Origin: Beverwykella pulmonaria
Taxonomy: Eukaryota; Ascomycota; Dothideomycetes; Pleosporales; Melanommataceae
DNA: 64,000 bases
Direction: 5' to 3'
Assembly (NCBI GenBank): GCA_001599595.1
Contig: BCHH01000002.1
Location: 3,052,628-3,116,627, forward strand
Shown one piece after another: positions 22,613 to 32,356 of the stretch (its first letter is position 1; each line of letters begins with the position of its first letter). Both the position numbers and the translations under genes were made by a program. The notes beneath the pieces were generated by a model. It did no database searches. It was not told the origin of the DNA and saw nothing but the letters and a program-made list of their open reading frames with translations.

Positions 22613-22799
22613 TGTCGGCTTGTGTGTCACATGATGAGACACCTTGATGTTTGCTCATGTGACTCACCTCTATGTTTGCGATTGTGTATCTTAGTTGGCT
22701 CCTAGCGTGCCTGGTAAGACTATAGATGTCTCTTCGCTAGCTCCTCTGTAGAATCAATATCAATTATCTTTTCTCTATCTGCTTCGTCACATCACGACA
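22613..22799. mobile_element. solo LTR, copy 2
   Basis: A 187-bp copy of the unit at 5641-5830, in the same orientation, with the same TGTCG/CGACA ends and a perfect 5-bp target duplication, GGTAT at 22608-22612 and 22800-22804. No internal retrotransposon sequence adjoins it. Confidence 0.88.
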
Positions 22800-23223
22800 G
22801 GTATAAAGGGAGACCATCCTGTGTCTTAGGTACAGTTTGAAACCGGACCTTCTGGCAGTGTGTCTTCTGTACATGAAATAGTGCCATATTCCGGGGTTGA
22901 TGGATCCTTGTCATCTTGGACAAACTTCGGTAGGAGTGGAGACAATGGCGACGTTTAGAGAGCCGGTTGGTATCCGAATGAACGACGACGAGGACTTGGG
23001 CGACAAATCACACTTGAAGAAACTAGTTCACAACAAATACGACGGCTCTGCCAACTGTGCAGAGAATATGCTATTGTAATTTTCTCCTTGCACACCTACG
23101 GAAATAACCTCCCCTATTTAATCTATTCCTACTTGCTCTCAAGCCTTTTTGGCGTGCCACGCAGCATAGGTAGTGTGGTGGAGTATAGGGTGTGATATGG
23201 AAAATCAGGAGGGTAAAGGGCGA
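22800..23223. other. intergenic with a small possible ORF
   Basis: A plus-strand ORF (ATG at 22946, ending at 23079, about 44 codons: MATFREPVGIRMNDDEDLG) has coding-like composition but no recognisable family. It may be a fragment. Nothing else is supported. Confidence 0.3.
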
Positions 23224-23555
23224 CTCGCAGCAATGCACTGATGGTAGGAAGATCAAACTATCTCGGGTGACGTTCACAAAGAAGATGAGGTTTGGCAGGA
23301 GACTGTTGCAATTTCGTTGTGTCTAGCTACTAAAGGGAAGAAAGAAAGACGTGATGAAAGATAGAAGAAATGCTCATGGTCTTGTTAGAGTGGAGTTGAT
23401 GCCTGTCGATGATCCATTTTTGGTCGTCTGTTATTTCATGATGGTCCATCGATGGTGATGGGGCGAGGTGTCCGGATGCCCCTATATATGTTACGTTAAA
23501 TGATGATGAAGAAAGCAGCTGACAGAGAAACCAAGACCATTTTCCCTGCACCTTG
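23224..23555. repeat. diverged relative of the 1,393-bp element (partial)
   Basis: Several blocks match the right-central part of the element in the same order and orientation: GACTCGCA..GCAATGCACT, GATGAGGTTTGGCAG, TCTAGCTAC, AAGAAAGAAAGA, GATAGAAGAA, AAGCAGCTGACAGAGAAA and TTCCCTGCACC. Between the last blocks it has about 110 bp not present in the element copies. No terminal repeats are seen, so this is an old, rearranged or related copy. Confidence 0.6.
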
Positions 23556-23639
23556 CATCCATGCCTTCAATCAGTGCCTAAGGTGGATTCGGGAAAAGTA
23601 CTGTTGCGGTAGGCGTAGAGTACGTCACTTGTTCCTGAC

Positions 23640-24614
23640 CTAGCCAGCAACATTGGCTTTGTCCCAGCCCTTAAGGAGCGATGTATCTAGTGCGTACGTG
23701 CCATCATCTGGGAAGTGCTCCTTCAGCCAATCTCTTGCATCTTCGATCGTGTAGAACCACTCTGGAATAAATCTGTGAAGGCCCCAGACTCGGTGCACTG
23801 GGCTGATCAGCTTGCTTTCGTCCCCATTTCGAACCCGCATCTCCACCTTAGATAGAAAGTCCTCGAGCCTGCCTTTTCCGCGAACGTAGGAATGACTGAA
23901 GTCGAAGATCTTGAACTTATCCTGCTCGCCGACGATGATGTTATACGGGCTAAAGTCGCCCTGGATGACGCCCAACTCATAGATTTCCGCCTCAGCTCGA
24001 ATGACATCAAGCAGAATTCCCTCGCGGCGGGGTTTCGGCATCCATAGAACATCCTGCAGGACCTGGCCATTGATGTACTGGATGATTATGGCTGGCACCA
24101 TGCGCATTACGGTATTTGTATCGTCCTGAGATGTCCGGGTAGGCACACAGAGAAGGCGGCAGCCGTAGAAGTATGGCACATAAACATGACTTCCTTTTTG
24201 TTTTTTGAGATGCGCGTAGGCGGCAGCTTCGTTCCGATACTCCCGATCCGCATCCCTGACGGCCTCTCGTATGTCGAATCCAGGGAAGTACAGCGGGTCG
24301 TAAATCTTGGCAACCCTCTCCTTCCCGTCCATGACTATCTTGACCACCTGCGGCCCGCGTGAGACGCCAACGCGCATGTTCGCAACTACTTTCATCTCCT
24401 TCTCATCCATCTTCGTATTCTTGTACATCGCGCTCGCCTTCATGCAGCACTTGAAGTGATTGTCGCTGTCCTCCCAGGTCGGTCCGCCGGGATGGGCATC
24501 CCACTCATTGCCGTATGCGAGGCCAAATGGTTTAGCGGGCACATGCTTCACCGTGTGGAAGGTGGCTGGCGCTCCGTACGGCGGGACGTCTTTAGGCGTG
24601 TTGCTGTTGCTCAT
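23640..24614 (-). CDS. protein kinase-like protein
   Basis: Single exon, 324 aa, with its ATG at 24614. The catalytic core of a protein kinase-like (RIO/APH-type) fold is visible: VAKIYDPLYF as the ATP-lysine strand, EYRNEAAAYAHL as the helix-C glutamate region, GVIQGDFSPYNIIV as the catalytic loop with Asp and Asn but Gln in place of the usual His, and IFDFSHS as the metal-binding DFG-like motif. The C-terminus has WLKEHFPDD. It may phosphorylate proteins or small molecules; the family is common and expanded in filamentous ascomycetes and its substrates are mostly unknown. It is divergent from a PD-(D/E)XK-like gene whose start is only 270 bp away. Confidence 0.8.
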   Translation of the reverse strand: MSNSNTPKDVPPYGAPATFHTVKHVPAKPFGLAYGNEWDAHPGGPTWEDSDNHFKCCMKASAMYKNTKMDEKEMKVVANMRVGVSRGPQVVKIVMDGKERVAKIYDPLYFPGFDIREAVRDADREYRNEAAAYAHLKKQKGSHVYVPYFYGCRLLCVPTRTSQDDTNTVMRMVPAIIIQYINGQVLQDVLWMPKPRREGILLDVIRAEAEIYELGVIQGDFSPYNIIVGEQDKFKIFDFSHSYVRGKGRLEDFLSKVEMRVRNGDESKLISPVHRVWGLHRFIPEWFYTIEDARDWLKEHFPDDGTYALDTSLLKGWDKANVAG

Positions 24615-24884
24615 GGTTCCGAGAACTGGAGCCGTTTTAGTTGCAAAGTAGGAGAGTGTAACTAGTTACGTGTGATTGCGATGGGAAGAGTTGAGTCAAA
24701 GGTGAGTGAGTTATCTAAGCCGAGAGTAGCCTAGTGGCAACCTGGCACTTCCAAATTGGGTACGACGAACAGTCGTTGCTAAGGGATCATGGAACATTCC
24801 AGTTGTTATACGGAAACGTGTAGTAGGTGGCACGCTTTTCTCACCAATCTCTCATTGCCCTCCGTCTAGCCAAACCCGCGCACC

Positions 24885-26037
24885 ATGCCGCCAATTCTCA
24901 AGACCATGCAACGCCGGTTCACGCGAAAACACGTGCTGCTCTTCGTGCATATGGTTAACACATTCGTGCCACACGATTCTCTAAAATCTCCCTACTTTCA
25001 AAAAATCCTGGGCCTCTGGACCATCTGGACCATCTGGACCCTCTGCACACTTGAACAGTAAGTGGCTCACCCTACCCTTCTAACAGTGCCTCAAGATGCG
25101 TGCAAAGATAGGCTTAGAGGCTGACCGTTGTTGCTCTTTTAACAGAACCTCCTACGATGTGCTCTGGCTGCCATTCCCACCAAGCCGGACCAACACCGCT
25201 TACCAAAGCATCCGCGACAGTAGTACGACAGTTAAGCAAGCCACAATCCCAATTACCTTCACCTTGTTACCTTATGAAACCCTCGAGCGTCGGGGATGGG
25301 ACGCGGTACATGCATGCAACTACTCAGGCCTATGTCAGATTAGCAGCAAACCACTGCTCCCTCAATACAGATTCAACAGTGAAGCGTCAACAATTGCCTG
25401 GTTCAATGTTTTGGGGTTGACCGTTGTCTTTGAAGCACTTGACTGCATCTACGGAGATAACTTTGACGTCCTCGCTGAAGTTACGTACATGAAAAAGGAG
25501 TTTGGTACCCTACCACCTACTTCCAACCAGGTTCCTCGGCCTCATCCAGAGAACTTCGAAGATGGCACCGTCGTACCTGACTTGATCATAAAGAAACGAG
25601 GCGGAGATTCAGTGATCGCCGTACTAGAAGCAAAGCGAGAAGGCGTATTGCGAGCTAGCGACTTCGAATTCATCCAACTGGACACCGGAACCACAGATGA
25701 AGCAAGAATGGGTTATCAAATGTTTGAGAATGAGCTTGAAATCACGCCTACAATGACAAGGAATGCGGAAGCGGTTGTTCGCAAGACATCCGCGTATGCG
25801 TGTAAAACGTTGTGCAAGTTCTCTGGGCTGTACAACTACGAGAAAATGGTCTTATTCCGATATGATGACCTCAACATCCAGCGTTCGGAAACAGAATTTA
25901 AAGTAAATATTGGATATGGCGCTTACGCGACATTGGTGGAGAGATCGCAGCACCAGTCGGCTAGGGCAGCCCTCCTAGGGTGGTTTGTGGAGGCGTTCGA
26001 AGCTCTCAAGGTACCGCATAAAAACGCGGTCAACTAG
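24885..26037 (+). CDS. PD-(D/E)XK nuclease-like domain protein
   Basis: Two exons, 24885-25057 and 25146-26037 (88-bp GTAAGT..ACAG intron), 354 aa. The key signature is GTVVPDLIIKKRGG then VIAVLEAKREG, which fits the P-D ... E-x-K metal-binding core of the PD-(D/E)XK nuclease superfamily, with the expected beta-strand spacing. Upstream residues (TIAWFNVLGLTVVFEALD) could be the helix that precedes the core. No signal peptide is seen. Such domains in fungi occur in restriction-like proteins, Crinkler-type effectors and transposon-associated proteins. Exon 1 contains a short WTIWTIWT repeat. Nuclease activity is inferred from the motif only. Confidence 0.65.
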
Positions 26038-28059
26038 AGGGGAAAGGATGACCTATCCCTCGTACAACATTATGTACATCGTGGACGATGACGCGGAGTG
26101 AGTGTGACAAAGTGTAGGATAGGGATGGCGAGCAAGAGGATGTGGATGTCGAAGAAAACGAACAGCCGCGTACAACTTCTGCACAACTAAAACAATTTTG
26201 GTCAGCGCGGTGTGAGTGTTCACAGTTACATGGTCAACTAGTATCGTCTTAAATATTGCAGCGCCAGTTCGATTCGGGCTGCGGGCAATGTTCTTCATGA
26301 AGAACTTCACCATCACTTTGGTACGTTCTGTAAACTCGAAAAACGCTACAAAACGTGTCTTCCGCTACCTTCTAGGTTGCTGTAACTGTTCTTGGCTGGT
26401 ATATTATGACGAGGGGTCCGAGTTAAACTGCTACTGGCTGCTTCCCGGGAAACTGTAGGCAGGAGTGTGGAGGAAAGAGTATCAAGATGTGTATTCGGTG
26501 TCATGTATGTACAGCTGATATATATATGACGGAATGATTAGCCAGTGACATATCTACGTGACGGTATGATGTCCTGGGCTTACAGAAATATTAGCGTTGA
26601 TGAGAGTAATTTTGGTCTTGTGAGACGGCGGTTCAGATACCAGAACGATCATATTTGGCTTTACAGGCTTCGGAGGTGGAATAGGCTCGCGATGTGTGGG
26701 TATGAAAATGATGCCCTGCGGCTTGGTTCATCTCCACGCACTCTTCATCGCACTATGTTCTCGTCTCTGGATTCTTACCTTGGCTACTGCGTCGTGGGCC
26801 TTCAATAATTCGGGTGCGTGGGAGGCCTTGGCTTGTTCCACGGATTGCAAGACCACCTCCATCCAAGCTGGGTAACAGCCTACATGGTTTGAGGCCTTTG
26901 CGTTATCGGGGGAGACTTCCCTCCTTCACCTCCACAGCAAGAGGAGGGCCAAAATGGTGCGGATTTCCATCCACATTTCGAATGATTTAACTTGAAAATT
27001 TTACTGTGGGAAGAATAGAGAGGCACTGGAGACCTGTGCACAGATCTTGTATGATGGAGCTGAAGAATGGGTGTTGAAATGGGCTGGTGATATATTCGTG
27101 CTTCATTCCAAGCAAGATCTTATATGTTATTACACATTTCACACATTGCTAAAACCTTAGGTGTATCAACAAAGAAAGGGGGAGGGGGGAAGGTGTATGC
27201 ACAATGTTGAATCTCGGTTGAAAATTTAAAGCCTTCCCCTGTGTACAGTGTGGAGCCTCGAACCAATATCAAAGGTAGCATTTATAGAGTCGAGTTCCGT
27301 TTCGCGTAAAATGTTAGACGAGAAAGTACAGAAAGACAGAAGGGGTTTAGGACCTAGTGTGTATATTTCAAAATCTAGTTTCTACTCTTGGAATTTGATG
27401 AAGACACAGCTTTATGGTACTCTTGCACGAGACGCTGTGGCTATGATTGGATGGAAATGTGGTTTGAAGGCCCATACAAGTAACTACTTTTTGACAGCTA
27501 CTAAAGGAAGAGAAAATCTTGGAGGCCATGAACCCGTTCAACAGGTCTTGTTGCAAGTTCGAGAACAGTTTAGGGTCTTGCTCTGGTGACAAGCTGCACA
27601 GGTAATTCTCAAAAATCGAAGGGAATATTGGGGAATCGAAACGAGAGTTTGATTCCGAAGTAAGAATTGGGGCTGAATAATGAAGATGTAGCCGAACATA
27701 GCGCACGTTGTGTAATAGGGTAAGGACGCGAGTTGGGACATCCACGTGCGGGCCACTAAATTGATAGATCCTAGAGTCGCAGTAGCATTCACCACATTTT
27801 AACTTTCACTCCACGCTCCCACTTGCGGCAGTAAATTTCCGGTTATTGTTATATCGACTAACGTAATATTGCATTTGTGGTGGCTCTCTATAACACCTGT
27901 CGCATACAATTGGCTGTGGAATTGTCCCAATGCGTCGCAACCACAGCTACCCCGCCTGCCTCTATATATAAGGCACACTGCCACTGCCTTGCTGAAACTC
28001 TTCTTGACACACTCACTTCTCACCCTACTAACCTCCAGACACCAGCTTAGAGAGAAGCC
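26038..28059. other. intergenic, 2 kb
   Basis: No supported gene. Several ORFs of 80-125 codons occur on both strands without domains. The last 100 bp contain a TATATATAAG element upstream of the tetraspanin-like gene. Confidence 0.4.
27963..27972 (+). promoter_or_regulatory. TATA-like element of the tetraspanin-like gene
   Basis: TATATATAAG lies 88-97 bp upstream of the ATG at 28060, a reasonable distance for a fungal core promoter with a short leader. Confidence 0.4.
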
Positions 28060-29096
28060 ATGGCATACACAAGGAAACAGCTCGTTATCTGCGTGAGCTT
28101 CTTCGTAGGTCTCAAAGCTATCCTTCGCTTCCCATACACTAACCATCGCAGTACCTCATTATCGTCCTAGCCGTGTCTTGTTACGCCTTCTCTCGTACAA
28201 ACAGGCTCTCGATTCCCATCTCCGATACCCTCTCTAGCTTTACCACCGCCCTACCAATCGTCTCCGGCTTGCTCCTCTATGGCAGCTACGACCTCAGTAG
28301 ACGTCAAGAGCACCGCAAGAGTATATCCCCCGGCCAAAAACTCCGCCGAACACCCCGCCCGCCCCTCGTCATCATCGCAAACGCAATTATTTTCATATAC
28401 TCGAGCGTGGTCATCACGCTTCTCGGCACACATGCTGCTCCACCTTCAGGCTTGAACTGTGGGCTGGAAGAGGGTTGGAAGAAGATGTTTACCCACAAGA
28501 ATTCAGAGGGCATTAGGGCTATACAAGATGCTTTCAATTGCTGTGGGTTTGTGAATTCACATGATAAAGCATGGCCATTCCCGGATGGTAAAGGTCATAA
28601 CATCCACTCCTGCGAAACGGCGTACAAGAGAACGACTGGGTGCTTTGGCCCTTGGAAGCGCGAGGAGCAGAATATGGCAGGGGTTCTGATGGGTGTCGTC
28701 GGCTTCGTCTTTCTGTGGCAGGTAAGCTTGCCCTTTTCTTAAGACGCGTTTTGTCGAACATAGTCTCCGACACGTTCTCTCTAGGTCGCCATCATCGTAA
28801 TTCCCACGAAACGTGAATCTTGGCTCCACCGCGTCCTCCCCGACCGTGTCTCCCGTATCATCAGCGACGAGGAACAAGGCTCTTCCAACGGCCCTCGACG
28901 TGCTATAGACTACCATCCCAACTCTAGCCACTATTCAGACAACGTGACTGAGGAGGTTAGCGAGAACGAGGATGAGAGCGTACCTCAGCATACTCTCGAG
29001 GCAGGCGCGAATAGAGTGAGGAATGCATTGGAAAATGCAGGTGAAGAAGAGGGGGAACAACATCCAGTCCTTGACAATGCGTGGACGAGAACCTGA
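28060..29096 (+). CDS. tetraspanin-like membrane protein
   Basis: Exons 28060-28092, 28152-28721 and 28785-29096, 304 aa. Four hydrophobic helices are predicted: near residues 9-22, around IVSGLLLYG, around PLVIIANAIIFIYSSVVITLLG and around GVLMGVVGFVFLWQVAIIVI. The loop between helices 3 and 4 has the tetraspanin signature CCG (FNCCGFVNSHDKAWPF) plus further cysteines (HSCETAYKRTTGCFGP). The C-terminal tail is long, acidic and polar. In fungi such proteins (PLS1/TSP types) sit in the plasma or vacuolar membrane and some are needed for host penetration; this one is closest to the TSP3-like group by its layout, but that is an inference. All exon joins keep the frame. Confidence 0.8.
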
Positions 29097-29303
29097 TGAA
29101 GGTGTGAGGATCAGTATGGCCTACTCAAGGAGGCATTGCTTGACAACGAAGATAACAGTTCCGAAGGGTAATGTTGGGTTCTTAAAACGTCTATATCTTA
29201 TTTCACGACCTACGAGGGTTCCTTTTCCTATTCTCTTTCCCAACGCCTCTCTAAACAGTTGCAACAATACAACTATCCTTTCAAATTAAAGTACATGAAG
29301 GCC

Positions 29304-31007
29304 CTATCTTCCTTTCTTCGCTTCTTCTTCTTTCCCTATGCTTTTATACTCGTCAATGATACTGCTCAAGTCGCTCGCTGCCATCCCCCTTACCCAACCC
29401 TTAAGGCCTGCTGTCCGATGACTGCTTACGCCTAGAATCTCCAACACCTTATCCGTGTACGGCACAACATCAAAGTAAAACCAATTTCCGCTCTCCCCCT
29501 TGGCCGGATACCGCCTCCGCATCCAGGAACGCACCATGGCGACATCCTCTTCCATTTCTTTCTCTTCTGGCACTTTGACTTTGCCATCCAACGCCGCGAC
29601 AGCGAACAGCGCTTGTACTTCCGCATTATATGTATGATTCGCCAATGCCATCTTCCCTAAAAATACGATACTGTGGTCGCGGACGGGCAGCATCGACATG
29701 TACAATCGAAAAGGGGTTTCTTTGCGCTTGTACTGGTGGTACGGCGGCGGATTCGCCAGGACGGGGAACCGCTTCAGGATAGCCTTGTCGGCAACGTCTT
29801 CTAGGACCCGCCACTTCTCCTCCTCTTTTTCGTCGATTCCAGAAACATCCGTCGCAAGGCCCAGCGTATACGCCATTTTCGGCTCAATAAACGGCGTTGC
29901 GTCCCGGTAACCCGTCGCGAACACAATAGCATCCGTCTCGATCTTCCTTCCACCCGCCAGCAGCACATCGTTCCTCTCAATCCTCTCCACGTCCTGCCGG
30001 TAGACCTTGACCTTCGTCGCAATCGTGTCGAAGAAATCCGGTCGTTGAGCCACTCCACTACTATCGTTTTGCCAGAACAATTCTGTATCTGGCTTCAAAT
30101 TTTGGAATCCGTTGGCCTGGCCATCCTTTCTATCATAATTCGCTCGTCCCCCAAGTTCTGCATTCACGTTGCGCCAGATGAATCTTAACAAAGCTCGACC
30201 AACAGAGGTCCGGTGCAGGAAGCTCGTCCACCACCCACTCGGGCTGTATATGGAAGCGATTATGGTAGCCATGAGCCGCTGGTGGAACATGGAATTCGAG
30301 TCCTTGTAATAGCTTAGTAGCGAGTCCGGCGGGAAGTACGCCGCGGGCCCGCTTCCGCTCTTGCGAATCACCCATGAGACAGAGAGACCAGCCTTTGCAA
30401 AGGTGTATGCTACGTCTGCTGCCGATTTACCACCTCCAAGGACGACGACGTGCTTGCATGTTTGTATGATGGAGGCAGAAGATGCGCCGAAGTCACGGTG
30501 GTGGACCATAGTTCCCGTGAAGGTGTCCGCGCCGGGAATGCTGGGCATATTGGGGAGGGTGGTCTGGCCGGAGGCATCGATGACTTTTACTGAAGTGTAG
30601 GTTGCGCCTGAGGCAGTCTGCGCATGCCATACCTCCTCTTCCTTCCACAGCTTCTCGACCCGTGCATCAAACACTATCCTATCCCCCAACGTCTTTCCAG
30701 CGTAAACATGATTTTCTACATACTCCTCCAAATACTTTGAAAAATGCTTCGCGGGGAAGTACTCGTGGTGCTTCTCCTCAGGAGGAACGTTGAGAGGTGC
30801 GTCGGAGAACTGCCATATTGAGACTGGGGACTGCGTCCAGAAATTTGGGTAGATGCGCGTAGAAGACCACACGCCGCCTGGCACGGAGGAGGATTCCAGG
30901 AGGATGATGGAGTGGGATGGGTGTAGGGTTAGGTATGTGCGGGCGGCTTGTAGGGCGTAGATTCCGGAGCCGATTATCAGGAGGTCATAATTTTTGGTGT
31001 TCGTCAT
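29304..31007 (-). CDS. flavin-containing monooxygenase-like FAD/NAD(P)H oxidoreductase
   Basis: Single exon, 567 aa, convergent with the tetraspanin-like gene. It has an N-terminal FAD Rossmann motif (LLIIGSGIYALQAAR, residues 8-22), the WSSTRIYPNFWTQ region usual in fungal FMO-like proteins, a second nucleotide-binding motif for NADPH (VVLGGGKSAADVAY) and the late motif FATGYRDATPF that resembles the FMO ATGY fingerprint. Family members hydroxylate or oxidise small nucleophiles and some act in secondary metabolism, but no biosynthetic neighbours are present here. No signal peptide is seen. The substrate is unknown. Confidence 0.88.
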   Translation of the reverse strand: MTNTKNYDLLIIGSGIYALQAARTYLTLHPSHSIILLESSSVPGGVWSSTRIYPNFWTQSPVSIWQFSDAPLNVPPEEKHHEYFPAKHFSKYLEEYVENHVYAGKTLGDRIVFDARVEKLWKEEEVWHAQTASGATYTSVKVIDASGQTTLPNMPSIPGADTFTGTMVHHRDFGASSASIIQTCKHVVVLGGGKSAADVAYTFAKAGLSVSWVIRKSGSGPAAYFPPDSLLSYYKDSNSMFHQRLMATIIASIYSPSGWWTSFLHRTSVGRALLRFIWRNVNAELGGRANYDRKDGQANGFQNLKPDTELFWQNDSSGVAQRPDFFDTIATKVKVYRQDVERIERNDVLLAGGRKIETDAIVFATGYRDATPFIEPKMAYTLGLATDVSGIDEKEEEKWRVLEDVADKAILKRFPVLANPPPYHQYKRKETPFRLYMSMLPVRDHSIVFLGKMALANHTYNAEVQALFAVAALDGKVKVPEEKEMEEDVAMVRSWMRRRYPAKGESGNWFYFDVVPYTDKVLEILGVSSHRTAGLKGWVRGMAASDLSSIIDEYKSIGKEEEAKKGR

Positions 31008-32356
31008 GGCTGTGGTTGGGTATAGGACAAGTTTTTGGGAAGAGAGGTGAAAGGCTTTAATATGACAGTTTAGCCCGAGAGGCTTTGTAAGTATATCTAT
31101 CTTTATTTGAACTTATGGAGCGGTTGATGCACATGCACGCCTCGATCGGGTCTCTCAGCTCTGAGATGGAACGCCTTCTCAGCCTAACGTTGTGGGGCTG
31201 AAAAACTTAGGGCTGAATACGAGGGCTAAAAGGTCACCCAACACATGATCTAAGGTGAAAGACCCTAGAAGCTGGATGAGGTGAGAAATGGGTAGAATTG
31301 TCGAGTGTGAATCAATGAATGACATTAGGAGGAGTGAGTTGCACCGTGTGTACTCAACACTTTGATGGTGGTGAGATTGCCTTCATGTTGATGATTGTGA
31401 CGTGATTTAACGCAGATGCGATTACACTACGTAGTCTCTCAAATACTTTCCAAGACGGGCTATGGTCTATACAAGGATGTTTCCTGGGCCAGTACCCCTT
31501 TTTCTATCACTCGTGACCTTTTCGTGGAGGATGGTAGGGATACTGGAGGTACTGTGTCGAACTTTTGACAGATGTAAGACGTGCCACAAGCCACTTGGTA
31601 GCGGAGGTTCTGCCTGTAGAAGAACCTATTTTCTGGTCCTTGGGTGGCAAGAAGCACAGGCAGACTAAGAAGTTTCTAGGTTAAAATCATTGTCAGGACG
31701 CTCTAGGTCATATCCAAGTTCAGACGTCGAATTGAACAGAGCTATGGATGTAGACACGAATGCGGCTACAATAGGATTGGATACTTTTTTTTTCAAAAAA
31801 AGAAAAAAGGCCAAAAGAGGTAGAGAACACAAGTCATGGGATCTCAAGCGAAAAAAGAGGAAGCGGGAGATAGGGTTGGATATAAAATAACATAAGTCCA
31901 ATACGCGACATGGAGAGAGGCTGAAGGAGAATGGAGGGCTGATTCTGTATATTTGTTGAGTAAAGCGTATTAGTATGAGCATTGTCTGCCCATCGCATTG
32001 ATGGACGAATTAATTCGCTAACATTGTAATTAGCGGGTTCGCTGTGAGGATATCACGTGGATGCGAAAAGTCGTCGGCTACTCGGGGACTCTAATTACAT
32101 GGCCTTTCCTATCAGGGCTAGTGCGGGCGCTCCGAGTACGGCCAGATTCCCCTCGTCATGCTAAACATTTTACCCGACCGATACGCCGAAGGACTCATAC
32201 AATTCACTCTCAAAGTGTGCACGTCCGGTCCTCCCGTCTCACCCGCAAGTGACTCACCTACTTGTTGTCCTTTTATAAGAGTTGCCTCTTCTTCTCAACG
32301 GATTGTATCAACCCTCGCCTTGATTCGCAGACTTCAATTGAAAAACACCCCACACA
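31008..32356. other. intergenic upstream of TRP5
   Basis: About 1.35 kb. A poly-T/A tract at 31788-31808 and lysine-rich ORF fragments are seen but no supported gene. The proximal 110 bp hold a Gcn4/CPC1-like site and a TTATAAG element. Confidence 0.4.
32250..32256 (+). promoter_or_regulatory. Gcn4/CPC1-type site TGACTCA upstream of TRP5
   Basis: A perfect TGACTCA lies 101-107 bp upstream of the TRP5 ATG. This is the binding site of the bZIP factor Gcn4/CPC1/CpcA that induces amino-acid biosynthesis genes. The motif is only 7 bp, so chance is possible, but its place before a tryptophan gene is as expected. Confidence 0.55.

Noticed and set aside
24722..24760. tRNA-like A-box sequence TAGCCTAGTGGC
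   Set aside because: No B-box or foldable cloverleaf follows, so it is not called as a tRNA.
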